Shown: positions 45,172-53,421 of the stretch, piece by piece
How the letters are laid out: every line of letters begins with the position of its first letter
Numbering within the stretch: the stretch's first letter is position 1
Made by a program: the position numbers and the translations under genes
NCBI RefSeq assembly: GCF_018130825.1
Contig: NZ_JAFCJS010000002.1
Location: 806,001 to 870,000, forward strand
Reading direction: 5' to 3'
Source: Bradyrhizobium liaoningense
Lineage (GTDB): Bacteria > Pseudomonadota > Alphaproteobacteria > Rhizobiales > Xanthobacteraceae
Length of the DNA: 64,000 nucleotides
The notes under the pieces: model-generated
What the model saw: only the letters and a program-made list of their open reading frames with translations
The model's database searches: none
Told to the model about the DNA's origin: nothing

Positions 45172-46014
45172 ATGAAGTTTACCGGTACCAAGGACTATGT
45201 TGCGACCGATGATCTCAAGGTCGCCGTCAATGCCTCGATCGTGCTGGAGCGCCCGCTCCTGGTGAAGGGCGAGCCCGGCACCGGCAAGACGGTGCTCGCG
45301 GAGGAAGTGGCGAAGGCGCTGAACGCGCCGCTTCTGACCTGGCACATCAAGTCCACCACCAAGGCGCAGCAGGGCCTCTACGAATACGACGCGGTGTCGC
45401 GCCTGCGCGACAGCCAGCTCGGCGATGCCCGCGTCTCCGACATCAGGAACTACATCAAGCGCGGCAAGCTGTGGGAAGCCTTCACCGCCGAGCAGCGCCC
45501 GGTGCTCCTGATCGACGAGATCGACAAGGCCGACATCGAATTCCCGAACGATTTGCTGCTCGAACTCGACCGCATGGAATTCCATGTTTACGAGACCGGC
45601 GAGACGATCAAGGCCAAGCAGCGCCCGATCATGATGATCACCTCCAACAACGAGAAGGAGCTGCCGGACGCTTTTCTCCGCCGCTGCTTCTTCCACTACA
45701 TCAAGTTCCCCGACGCCGACACGATGGGCCGCATCGTCGACGTCCACTTCCCCGGCATCAAGAAGCGCCTGGTCGAGGAAGCCTTGCGCATCTTCTTCGA
45801 GGTGCGCGAGGTCCCCGGCCTGAAGAAGAAGCCGTCGACCTCGGAGCTGCTCGACTGGCTCAAGCTGCTGCTCAACGAGGACATGAGCGTCGAGCAACTG
45901 CGCGAAAGGGATCCGCGCAAACTGATCCCGCCGCTGCACGGCGCGCTGCTGAAGAACGAGCAGGACGTGCATTTGTTCGAGCGGCTGGCGTTCTTGAGCC
46001 GACGGGAAGTGTAG
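45172..46014 (+). CDS. MoxR-family AAA+ ATPase
   Basis: This 280-residue ATPase has Walker A GEPGTGKT (33-40), Walker B VLLIDEID (111-118) and Sensor 1 ITSNNEKELPDAFLRRC. MoxR proteins work with VWA partners as chaperones that insert metals or activate enzyme complexes. The VWA partner lies 465 bases upstream on the opposite strand, so the two form a divergent pair rather than an operon. The client is not identified. Confidence 0.93.
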   Translation: MKFTGTKDYVATDDLKVAVNASIVLERPLLVKGEPGTGKTVLAEEVAKALNAPLLTWHIKSTTKAQQGLYEYDAVSRLRDSQLGDARVSDIRNYIKRGKLWEAFTAEQRPVLLIDEIDKADIEFPNDLLLELDRMEFHVYETGETIKAKQRPIMMITSNNEKELPDAFLRRCFFHYIKFPDADTMGRIVDVHFPGIKKRLVEEALRIFFEVREVPGLKKKPSTSELLDWLKLLLNEDMSVEQLRERDPRKLIPPLHGALLKNEQDVHLFERLAFLSRREV

Positions 46015-46195
46015 GGCTCTCGTGTCCCGGACGCGCTGCAGCGTGCAACGCTGCTGCGCAGAGCCGGGACCCAGAAGCCGACACGGATTGCTCCGAGACA
46101 TGGGCCCCGGCTCTGCAGCGCACCGCACCGGACGATGCTTCGCATCGCCGGGGAGACGCTGCGCTGCGTCCGGGGCACGAGAGCGGAATATGTGC
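46015..46195. repeat. Inverted repeat, gtcccggacgcgctgc type
   Basis: tctcgtgtcccggacgcgctgc is matched by gcgctgcgtccggggcacga at the far end, with agccgggaccc and ggccccggctctg in between. It is the first of three elements in the 940-base gene-free stretch before the DUF1493 gene. Confidence 0.7.
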
Positions 46196-46203
46196 ACGGT
46201 GCC

Positions 46204-46299
46204 GTAGGGTGGGCAAAGGCGCAAAGCGCCGTGCCCACCATTCGAATCGCGAGCGGCGTGTAAGACGGTGGGCACGCTTCGCTTTGCCCACCCTACGAT
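46204..46299. repeat. Palindromic repeat, tagggtgggcaaagg type
   Basis: gtagggtgggcaaaggcgca and gcttcgctttgcccaccctacg are the outer arms, with ccgtgcccacc and ggtgggcacg inside. It is the same family as 18626-18730 and 24866-24955. Confidence 0.85.
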
Positions 46300-46309
46300 A
46301 TCGAGTGTG

Positions 46310-46950
46310 TCGCAAGTAGCTTCCACCTCGCATCCCAAATCGCAGACACACCTTCACATCCTCGCGGCTCATTTCGCCCGAGCTTTGCTCTCTCCGCCGC
46401 CCCCAAAGAAAGAGGGCGCAGGGAAGGCCGGGTGCCGGCGGCACCCGCGGTCTGCTGCGCGAATGTAGCGCAGAGAAACCGCACAACAGCATACAGGTGA
46501 AGCCCAACACACGGCCTTCCCTGCGCAGTGGTCGGACGGCTTATGCCGTGCTCTCCCGGGAGCCGAATTCCTTCTGGCCTCCCTCGCCCCGCGAATTGAC
46601 GATGCCGTCTACCCGGTTGGGCTCGCGCGCATCTCCGCAAAGGCTTGACCGTAGCAACGACGGCCAGGACCACACGGTTTTGCCGTACGCATTCAGCGCC
46701 GTCCGTCTACACGTGGCCTCGGACTCACAGGGACTACCCGCCCTGCCCGCCACCGGTCGTGCCGACGCTGCCGCGTCCACCGCAACCCGGCCCGCGTTTC
46801 GAACGACTCGCGAACCGCCCCTCTTCGTCGGGCCGGGCTGTTTCGACTTATGCCGCAATTCCGAATTTCGGTAAAGTGGAATATTTTTGCGCGGAGGGGT
46901 TGACGGGATGCGGGGTGCTTTGCCCGACGGGCAAAACGGATGAACGAACA
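46310..46950. repeat. Long element without convincing gene; possible dispersed Bradyrhizobium-type repeat
   Basis: The stretch contains gggcgcagggaaggccgggtgc, gccggcggcacccgcggtctg, cacggccttccctgcgcag and ggaccacacggttttgccgta in order. I recall very similar blocks scattered in Bradyrhizobium-type genomes, where they are often called as short hypothetical genes. The arms gcagggaaggcc and ggccttccctgc are inverted about 80 bases apart. Several overlapping open frames occur but none has a good start, ribosome binding site or recognisable domain. A minus-strand frame here merges with unrelated genes, which also argues against coding. Confidence 0.6.
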
Positions 46951-46955
46951 AGGTC

Positions 46956-47294
46956 TCACGCCCTGGAATTGCGAGGCCAGCGCCTCTCCTTCGCCGCTGC
47001 GAAAAGAAGCTCCACCGTCATCGGCGCCTTGGTTTTCCGCCCAACGAGAGACTTGATCAGGCCGATCAGATCAAACCCTTCCCCGCCAAAATACATGTCA
47101 AAATCGAACTCCGACATGTCGACGTTGAACTGATCCGCAAATCGACAAATGAATTCATGCGCGTCGTCTCCGTCGACGCCCAAATCCCAGGCGATGTCGG
47201 TGGCGGGAGTGATTTGCTTGCGCGTCAACGTCTCTGTTTGGACAAAAGAGAGCAGACTCTCCAAAAGCTCGGCATCGCCGATATCAGCCATCAT
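46956..47294 (-). CDS. DUF1493 domain protein
   Basis: This 112-residue cytoplasmic protein starts at ATG 47294; ATG 47291 is also possible. The acyl-carrier-like DUF1493 pattern is visible: LLSFVQTETLTRKQITPATDI, then AWDLGVDGDDAHEFICRFADQFNVDMSEFDFDMYFGGEGFDL. The D-G-D-D-A segment is where an acyl carrier would have DS-L, but the modifiable Ser is absent. The family function is unknown. A palindromic repeat separates it from the next gene. Confidence 0.78.
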   Translation of the reverse strand: MMADIGDAELLESLLSFVQTETLTRKQITPATDIAWDLGVDGDDAHEFICRFADQFNVDMSEFDFDMYFGGEGFDLIGLIKSLVGRKTKAPMTVELLFAAAKERRWPRNSRA

Positions 47295-47323
47295 GACGTC
47301 CTGTAACCATAAACAACGACCTC

Positions 47324-47413
47324 GTAGCCCGGATGGAGCGCAGCAAAATCCGAGGGAAATGCACGGACCGATATGATCGTCCCGGATTGCGCTGCGCTCC
47401 ATCCGGGCTACGG
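47324..47413. repeat. Palindromic repeat, tagcccggatgg type
   Basis: gtagcccggatggagcgcag and ctgcgctccatccgggcta are the inverted arms. The right arm provides the TAG stop codon of the adjacent minus-strand gene at 47408. Confidence 0.8.
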
Positions 47414-47776
47414 AGTGTCACCTTCAAACGCGGACAATTCCTCCGGCAACGGCAATACAGATGGCGCATCGCCTGCCAAGCCATACACATCGATGCCCTT
47501 CAGCAAGCCATCACTCGAATAGATGAAGATCCCACTTGGGTGATCACCATCGTTCACCAGGAATTCACCCAGAATCTGGGCTCCAGGCGGCGCTTCAGCG
47601 TGTCCCCTGATCTGGAAATTGATGCTGGCGCACCCGCACCGGCATTTCCAGGGGGTGACTTCAGCCAACTCGAGTTGATCGAGATACTGCCTTGCCTCTT
47701 CCGTGCCGTGCTCGAGCATCCAGCGGGCAAGGACACGCTCGGCATCCGTGAGAGGACGATTTTGCTCGCTGCTCAA
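47408..47776 (-). CDS. Hypothetical protein with CxCGC motif
   Basis: This 122-residue protein is read from TTG 47776 with GAAGGGGA upstream on the minus strand; no in-frame ATG fits. It opens LTDAERVLARWMLEHGTEEA. KCRCGCASINFQIRG holds three Cys and may bind a metal. The C-terminal part is FIYSSDGLLKGIDVYGLAGDAP. The helical start and beta-rich end recall small immunity-like proteins, but no domain is certain. It is co-oriented with the DUF1493 and WG-repeat genes. Confidence 0.68.
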   Translation of the reverse strand: MSSEQNRPLTDAERVLARWMLEHGTEEARQYLDQLELAEVTPWKCRCGCASINFQIRGHAEAPPGAQILGEFLVNDGDHPSGIFIYSSDGLLKGIDVYGLAGDAPSVLPLPEELSAFEGDTP

Positions 47777-47849
47777 ATGAACATGTCCCCTTCAACTCGT
47801 AAGGTGGGTAGCGTCAGCGTACTCCCTCTCTCGCTACCCTTCCTGCACA

Positions 47850-48434
47850 CTACCGGATCGTCTTCCACACTTCCCAAGGCTGGAACGGCGCGACCACACG
47901 TCCTCTAGGATCAATCCGGCCCCACTCCCCGCCTTCGTACCAACTGTGCGAGCCGTCGGAAACCAGCGTACAGGCCAGACAGACGACAGCTACGCCCTTC
48001 TCGAATGGATAGGCTCCGTCGTAGACGGCGGGGATGACGAGGTCGAGATTGCGGTCGATGTACCCGACCTTGCCTCCAACCCGAGATCGCGCGCGACCAT
48101 CGACAAAATCATCCGGCCCGTTGTCGTATCTTTCAACCGGCACGAGAGGTCCATCGCCTCGCGTATAGTACCACTGGCCCCGGACTTTCTTGCCCGTGAC
48201 GGACAGCAGGACAGGGGCCAAACCATCGGGCCTGTATTGGAGCCGCGGCACGTAGGCAGGCGTCAGATGCGGCCGTCCGTCCGGCCCCGCCACCGCGCAT
48301 TGCTTGAAGATCAACTCGGGCTGCCAACAATCAAAGACCACGCCCCGCGCATCTTCGTTCGGATCGGCTGCTGCGACGGGATCGAGCGGGAGCAGCAAGA
48401 AGGCCAGCACGATCAGCTTGAGAACATCACTCAT
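47850..48434 (-). CDS. Exported WG-repeat-like protein
   Basis: This 194-residue precursor starts at ATG 48434 with a signal peptide (MSDVLKLIVLAFLLLPLDPVAAA). At least one WG-type unit is clear: KVGYIDRNLDLVIPAVYDGAYPFEKGVAVV. A second may be GEWGRIDPRGRVVAPFQPWE. Cysteines stand in DCWQPE, QCAVAG and VCLACT. WG-repeat proteins are often surface or stress-related; this one has no assigned role. Confidence 0.75.
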   Translation of the reverse strand: MSDVLKLIVLAFLLLPLDPVAAADPNEDARGVVFDCWQPELIFKQCAVAGPDGRPHLTPAYVPRLQYRPDGLAPVLLSVTGKKVRGQWYYTRGDGPLVPVERYDNGPDDFVDGRARSRVGGKVGYIDRNLDLVIPAVYDGAYPFEKGVAVVCLACTLVSDGSHSWYEGGEWGRIDPRGRVVAPFQPWEVWKTIR

Positions 48435-48481
48435 TCGACAAGCCTCCGTGTGCGCGAGGTGATCATCCCACGAAGGCGAGA

Positions 48482-48766
48482 TTAATGCAGCAAGGTCGAC
48501 GCCCACTCCAGAGCCGGCAGCACCGTACCGACGAGCAGGCCATATGAAAAGGCCTTTCGAACCGGTGTGCGCCGAGGAAACCATGCTATTCCGCCCATGA
48601 AATACATGATCGCCCAGAGGCCGGCAAAGAGAGTCCAATCCCGCCAGCCCACGCGCAACAGCAGACCGACAGGAATGGCGGTGCAGAGAAAGACGAGGCC
48701 GCAGAAGGCGATCTGACCAACGGATTGTCGCTCGGCGCTAGGTTGAGGCATTTGCCGTCTGTCCAT
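48482..48766 (-). CDS. Small membrane protein of unknown function
   Basis: This 94-residue protein has three hydrophobic helices (about 18-38, 43-60 and 72-90). The middle one contains WRDWTLFAGLWAIMYFMGG. It is co-oriented with the WG-repeat gene 48 bases downstream. There is no recognisable domain. Confidence 0.62.
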   Translation of the reverse strand: MDRRQMPQPSAERQSVGQIAFCGLVFLCTAIPVGLLLRVGWRDWTLFAGLWAIMYFMGGIAWFPRRTPVRKAFSYGLLVGTVLPALEWASTLLH

Positions 48767-48775
48767 GAGTAGGCG

Positions 48776-48892
48776 CGTAGGGCGGATTAGCCGAAGGCGT
48801 AATCCGCCACTGTTTGTCTCCGCATCAACGGAAGCGGTGGGTTACGCCAGCGGCAGCGCTTCGCGCAGTCGCTCGCTAACCCACCCTACGCA
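48776..48892. repeat. Palindromic repeat, gtagggcggatta-taacccaccctac type
   Basis: gtagggcggattagccgaag and gctaacccaccctacgc bound the element, with gtaatccgcc and ggtgggttacgcc within. The left arm has drifted from the gtgggtta form seen in the other copies. Confidence 0.78.
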
Positions 48893-48902
48893 GTTGCGCT
48901 GC

Positions 48903-50549
48903 TCACGCCACCGCCGCGTCCGGAATGCGCGCGGCTTCCATCGGCGCCTTGCCGCGGATCAGGTCGGAGGCGCGGTCGGCGATCATCATCGTTGACGCAT
49001 TCAGGTTCGCGGAGATCATGCGCGGCATGACGGAGGCATCGATGACGCGGAGACCTTCGAGGCCGTGGACGCGGAGCTGGTCGTCGACCACCGCCCACGT
49101 GCTGTCGGCAGGGCCCATGCGGCAGGTGCAGCCGGGGTGGAAGGTGGTGGTGCCGCGCTCGGTGGCGGCGTGCAGGAATTCGTCGTCGGTGTTGACGTTG
49201 GGGCCGGGGAAATCCTCGTAGGCGTAATAGGGCGACAGCGGCGAGGACTTCAGAAGGCGGCGCGCGAGCTTCATGCCGCCGACGATGACGCGGCGGTCGA
49301 GCTCGGCGTCGAGATAGTTGGTCTGGATGATCGGCGGCGCGAACGGATCATTGGAGCGGATGCGGACATAGCCGCGGCTCTCCGGGCGCTGCTGCCAGGA
49401 GGCCACCGTCATGCCGGGCTCGTCCTCGAGCTGGCCCTGCACGCCTTCCTTGTAGCTCGCGGGCGTGAAGGTGAGCTGGAGGTCGGAGCTCTCCGCGCTC
49501 TCGCCGGAGTGCCAGAAGCAATAGACCATGGTCGGCGACAGCGACAGCAGGCCGCGGCGCGCGGTCGCCCATTTCATCGCCTCGATCCACAGCGAGAAGC
49601 CGCGGCGGAGCTCGTTGATGGTCTTGATGTCTTTGACGCGCGCCACCGTGCGCGGCGCGTAATGGTCCTGAAGGCCTTCGCCGACGGGCAGCGCGTGACG
49701 CACCGCGATGCCGTGCTGCTGCAGCAGATCGGGCGAGCCGACGCCGGAGAGCTGCAGCAGTTGCGGCGAATTATAGGTGCCGCCGGAGAGGATCACTTCC
49801 TTGTTGGCGCGAACCTCGACAGGCGTGCCGCCTCGGCCGCCCTTGGTGTAGCGCACGCCGACGGCGCGCTTGCCCTCGAAGATGATCTCGGTCGCATGCG
49901 CATGCGTATGCACATGCATGTTGGACCGCTTCATCGCCGGCTTGAGGAACGCGGTCGAGCCGGAGACGCGCAGGCCGTTCTCGATGGTGCGCTGGCAGTA
50001 GGACACGCCTTCCTGGGTCTTGCCATTGTAGTCGGGGTTGCGGGGGATGCCGAGCGAGACCGCGCCTTCCATGAAGGCCTCGCAGAGCGGATCGCGCCAG
50101 TCCATGGTGGTGACGGTAAGGCTGCCCTCGCGGCCGCGATAGGTGTCCTCGCCCTCGCCGACCCGCTTCTCCAGGCGCCGGAAGTACGGCAGCACGTCGG
50201 CATAACCCCAGCCGCGATTGCCCATCTGCGCCCAGGTGTCGAAATCCATGCGCTGGCCGCGGTTGTAGATGTGGCCGTTGATCGAGGACGAGCCGCCGAG
50301 CGTCTTGCCGCGCGGCGCGTAGATGCTGCGCCCACCGGTGTACGGGCCGGGCTCCTGCTGGTAGGCCCAGTTGATGCTCTTCATGTGGAACGTCTTGATG
50401 AACCCCGCCGGCAGATGAATGTAGGGGTGCCAGTCGCTGGGCCCGGCTTCGAGCACGCAGACGCTGATATCAGGATCTTCGCTGAGCCGGCTGGCGAGCA
50501 CGCAACCGGCGGAGCCCGCGCCGACGATCACATAATCAAATCTATCCAT
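48903..50549 (-). CDS. GMC-family FAD-dependent oxidoreductase (choline/alcohol dehydrogenase-like)
   Basis: This 548-residue flavoprotein starts at ATG 50549. The FAD-binding motif is VGAGSAG (9-15), the GMC signatures are GKTLGGSSSINGHIYNRG and EVILSGGTYNSPQLLQLSGVG, and the late catalytic-site region TTTFHPGCTCRMG has the expected His. Typical substrates are alcohols, choline or sugar derivatives, and the true one is unknown. It lies in a cluster with a GNAT acetyltransferase, an SMP-30 lactonase and an enolase-superfamily enzyme, suggesting catabolism of a small organic compound. Confidence 0.92.
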   Translation of the reverse strand: MDRFDYVIVGAGSAGCVLASRLSEDPDISVCVLEAGPSDWHPYIHLPAGFIKTFHMKSINWAYQQEPGPYTGGRSIYAPRGKTLGGSSSINGHIYNRGQRMDFDTWAQMGNRGWGYADVLPYFRRLEKRVGEGEDTYRGREGSLTVTTMDWRDPLCEAFMEGAVSLGIPRNPDYNGKTQEGVSYCQRTIENGLRVSGSTAFLKPAMKRSNMHVHTHAHATEIIFEGKRAVGVRYTKGGRGGTPVEVRANKEVILSGGTYNSPQLLQLSGVGSPDLLQQHGIAVRHALPVGEGLQDHYAPRTVARVKDIKTINELRRGFSLWIEAMKWATARRGLLSLSPTMVYCFWHSGESAESSDLQLTFTPASYKEGVQGQLEDEPGMTVASWQQRPESRGYVRIRSNDPFAPPIIQTNYLDAELDRRVIVGGMKLARRLLKSSPLSPYYAYEDFPGPNVNTDDEFLHAATERGTTTFHPGCTCRMGPADSTWAVVDDQLRVHGLEGLRVIDASVMPRMISANLNASTMMIADRASDLIRGKAPMEAARIPDAAVA

Positions 50550-50565
50550 GGTCCCTCGGCCGCCC

Positions 50566-51159
50566 CTAGCGCGGCTTGTCGTTGAGTTGAAATTCCAGAT
50601 GCGCCTGCACCGTCGGCCATTCGGCGGCGGTGATGCTGTAAACAACAGTATCGCGCAGCGTGCCGTTTGGCGCGATCTGGTGGCTGCGCAGAATGCCGTC
50701 CTGCTTGGCGCCCAGGCGCTCGATGGCGCGGCGGCTCTGGTGGTTGAAGAAATGCGTGCGGAACTCGACCGCGATGCAGTTCAGCGTCTCGAAGGCATGC
50801 CGGAGCAGGAGCAGCTTGCACTGCGTGTTGAGCGGACCGCGCTGCGCGCTCTTGCCGTACCAGGTCGAGCCAATCTCGACGCGGCGGTTGGTGGCATCGA
50901 TGTTCATGTAGGTGGTCATGCCGACGATGTTGCCGCCGGCGTCGAACACGGTGAAGGGCAGCATCGAGCCGGCGGCCTGCAGACCCAGGCGGCGGTCGAT
51001 TTCCTTGCCCATGTTCTCCGGCAGCGGGATCGCGGTGTACCAGAGTTTTGACAGCTCGCCGTCCTTGACGGCCTCGACCAGCCCCTCGCGATGAGCATGC
51101 GACAGCGGCTCGAGACGGGCGTGCTGTCCACGCAGGGTGATGGGATCAGGCCAGGGCAT
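50566..51159 (-). CDS. GNAT-family N-acetyltransferase
   Basis: This 197-residue acyltransferase has the RimJ/RimL-like pattern RLEPLSHAHREGLVEAV, VGMTTYMNIDATNRRVEIGS and KLLLLRHAFETLNCIAVEF, ending ERLGAKQDGILRSHQIAPNGTLRDTVVYS. The acetyl-CoA site is implied by the family rather than by a strong R-GxGxA loop. It lies 16 bases upstream of the GMC gene on the same strand, so they are probably cotranscribed. Its substrate is unknown. Confidence 0.87.
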   Translation of the reverse strand: MPWPDPITLRGQHARLEPLSHAHREGLVEAVKDGELSKLWYTAIPLPENMGKEIDRRLGLQAAGSMLPFTVFDAGGNIVGMTTYMNIDATNRRVEIGSTWYGKSAQRGPLNTQCKLLLLRHAFETLNCIAVEFRTHFFNHQSRRAIERLGAKQDGILRSHQIAPNGTLRDTVVYSITAAEWPTVQAHLEFQLNDKPR

Positions 51160-51210
51160 TGATGTCTCTCTCCGTTGTCATTGCGAGCGAAGCAATCCAA
51201 ACTGCCAGAC

Positions 51211-51314
51211 CCTCATCCTGAGGAGCGCGGAACGCGCGTCTCGAAGGATGAAGGCCCCGCCGGTGGCCTCGCCCTTCGAGACGCGCGCGAGATGCGCGCT
51301 CCTCAGGGTGAGGG
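51211..51314. repeat. Palindromic repeat pair (ctcatcctgagga family)
   Basis: ctcatcctgaggagcgcgga and cgcgctcctcagggtgaggg bound the element, with ctcgaaggatgaaggc and tcgcccttcgagacgc inside. It matches 6069-6173 closely and lies upstream of the GNAT gene. Confidence 0.85.
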
Positions 51315-51354
51315 TCTAGGAGTTGCCTCGCCTCCCGTACAATGACGGCTTGGC

Positions 51355-52281
51355 TCACTTATTCAAAAAATTCAACGGCAAACCGCCGCGCGGCCAGTCC
51401 ATGGCGATCAGCTCGCCCTTGCCCGACAGCGTGATGTAGGCGGTCTTCAGCCCGGGGCCGCCGAAGGCGATGTTGGTGGTGACGCGGTCGCCGGTCGGGA
51501 CCTGCTCGACCAGGGTGCCGTCGGGCGCGATCACCGAGATGCAGCCGGAGACGAGGGTGGCGACGCAGACATTGCCATTCGCCTCCACCGCGAGCGAGTC
51601 GAACATCTGGTAGCCGCCGAGGCCGCAGATCGGTTTTCCCCGTTCGCCGCGATAGATCGCGTCGCGCGGCTTGAGCGTGCCGGGCGCGGAGAGCTCGTAG
51701 GCCCACAGCCGCCCCGTGGGCGTCTCCGCGATGTAGACGGTGTTCTCGTCCGGCGACAGCCCGATGCCGTTGGCCGGCAGCACGCCGTGCACGATTTCGA
51801 CGATCTCGGCCATGCCGGGCTTGAGGTAATACATGCCGCCGACATCCATCTCGCGGGCGCGGCGCTTGCCGAGATCGGAGAACCAGAGGCCGCCCTGCCT
51901 GTCGAACACCAAATCGTTCGGCCCGCGCAGATCGTGCTCGCCGCATTTCGTGACGACGGTTTCGACCTTGCCGGATTGCAGGTCGACGCGCTGGATCGAG
52001 CCGCCGCGATAATCGTCCGGCTGCGGGCCGGGCATGATCATGTTGCGGGTCGGGATCCAGGAGAAGCCGCCATTGTTGCAGATGTAGATCTTGCCGTCGG
52101 GCCCGAGCGCGGCGCCATTCGGGCCGCCCGGAATCTTGGCGACGATCTCCTTGCGGCCGTCAGGATAGACGCGCGTCAGGCGCTGGCCGCGGATCTCCAC
52201 CAGCACCACCGAGCCGTCCGGCATCACGACCGGCCCTTCGGGAAATTCGAGGTCGGTGGCGAGGACGCGGACGTTGGACAT
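51355..52281 (-). CDS. SMP-30/gluconolactonase-family protein
   Basis: This 308-residue beta-propeller protein starts at ATG 52281. It opens ATDLEFPEGPVVMPDGSVVLVEI and has the metal-binding pattern around GPNGAALGPDGKIYICNN, GPNDLVFDRQGGLWFSD and LPANGIGLSPDENTVYIAE. The family hydrolyses sugar or aromatic lactones with Ca or Zn. There is no signal peptide. With the enolase-superfamily enzyme nearby, it fits sugar-acid catabolism. Confidence 0.9.
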   Translation of the reverse strand: MSNVRVLATDLEFPEGPVVMPDGSVVLVEIRGQRLTRVYPDGRKEIVAKIPGGPNGAALGPDGKIYICNNGGFSWIPTRNMIMPGPQPDDYRGGSIQRVDLQSGKVETVVTKCGEHDLRGPNDLVFDRQGGLWFSDLGKRRAREMDVGGMYYLKPGMAEIVEIVHGVLPANGIGLSPDENTVYIAETPTGRLWAYELSAPGTLKPRDAIYRGERGKPICGLGGYQMFDSLAVEANGNVCVATLVSGCISVIAPDGTLVEQVPTGDRVTTNIAFGGPGLKTAYITLSGKGELIAMDWPRGGLPLNFLNK

Positions 52282-52414
52282 GTGGGACCCTCCCGGCTGC
52301 TTGTTATGGCTTGCACGGGATGTCCGGCACGGGCCCCACACGCAAGATTTGCCTGCGGTTATGACAAAGTCACCGGGGCTTGCCAAGCAAGCGGGACGGT
52401 ATGCCAGCCTTGCG

Positions 52415-53248
52415 CTACTCTTTCACTGGTATCCAGATTTCGAAGCCGCCATTGCCGGTCGCGGGATCGAATTTCGCGTCGTAGCGCTCGAAATTCGGCG
52501 CGTCCGCGGCTTTCAGGCCTGAGGCCGGCAGCCACTGATTCCAGATCGTATTGACCGTGCGGCGGATCGAGGCGACGTGGTCGGTGTGGGTGAACACCGC
52601 ATAGCGCTGCTCGGGGATGCGGACGCGACCGAAGCGGCGCGGCAGGTCGGAGAAATCGGCAACCTCGACGCCGGCGATGTAGTCGAAATTGCCGGCATCA
52701 TCGCCGTTGCAGCAGACGCCGTAGGCGACATTGCCGACGCGCGCGGGGATGTCGGCGACCTCCTGATGAAAGCGGTGCCACAGGCCCGGGATCATGGCGC
52801 CGTTGTCGCAGGAGATGCGCTCGGCAGGGCCGGCGACGAGGAAGGCCTTTGCGGTTTCGAAACGCGGTGCAGCAAGTTTGTCGAGCATGGTGGAGTCCAT
52901 GAGGATCGGCTCCTGTAGCTTGAGATGGCTGAAGCAGCTCGCGGTCCGCACCGCTTCGGGCGTAGTGCCGAAGTGGTCGCGGAACGCGCGGGTGAATGCC
53001 TCGTGCGAGCCGTAATCCGCCTCCAGCGCCAGCGACAGAATGTCCGGCGCGCCGTTCGCAAGACTGCGCGCCGCCTCGCTCAGCCGCCGCGCGCGCACGT
53101 ACCGCATCGCCGGCAGGCCGGTGGCTGCGGCAAACGCACGCACGATGTGGAACCGCGACACGCCTGCGACCGCGGCGATCTCGTCGAGCGTCATCGGCTC
53201 GGCCAGATGGCTCTCGATGTACCAGAGCGCACGCTGGGCTGGGTTCAT
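52415..53248 (-). CDS. AraC-family regulator with GyrI-like effector domain
   Basis: This 277-residue protein starts at ATG 53248. The N-terminal AraC DNA-binding domain has two helix-turn-helix units: LDEIAAVAGVSRFHIVRAFA, then ILSLALEADYGSHEAFTRAFRDHFGTTPEAVR. The C-terminal GyrI/SOUL-like effector-binding part is PRFETAKAFLVAGPAERISC...EIWIPVKE. The order is the reverse of classical AraC proteins and typical of Rob/SoxS-like multidomain regulators. It is divergent from the enolase-superfamily gene and probably controls it or the adjacent lactonase. Confidence 0.9.
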   Translation of the reverse strand: MNPAQRALWYIESHLAEPMTLDEIAAVAGVSRFHIVRAFAAATGLPAMRYVRARRLSEAARSLANGAPDILSLALEADYGSHEAFTRAFRDHFGTTPEAVRTASCFSHLKLQEPILMDSTMLDKLAAPRFETAKAFLVAGPAERISCDNGAMIPGLWHRFHQEVADIPARVGNVAYGVCCNGDDAGNFDYIAGVEVADFSDLPRRFGRVRIPEQRYAVFTHTDHVASIRRTVNTIWNQWLPASGLKAADAPNFERYDAKFDPATGNGGFEIWIPVKE

Positions 53249-53421
53249 GGCGGTTGGGCCCTCGTTCGAAGCAAGGCCATGATGCGCCGAAGGCCATCGG
53301 CTTCGCTTGATCGGCGTTGCGGTCCCCTGGGAGGATAACGCCGGAACAGCCACTGGCAACGTCCGGGCGTTCGTGGCTACATTCGCAAATCCGCTCACGA
53401 GAAAGCAGGAGGAACCGCAGC

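Noticed and set aside
44707..46338. Upstream extension of the VWA gene
   Set aside because: The open frame runs antisense through the GlsB and MoxR genes; conserved sequence begins only at ATG 44706.
46497..47133. Plus-strand open frames in the 46.3-47.1 kb stretch as short genes
   Set aside because: They are Arg/Pro/Ala-rich, overlap each other and an opposing DUF1493 gene, and lack ribosome binding sites.
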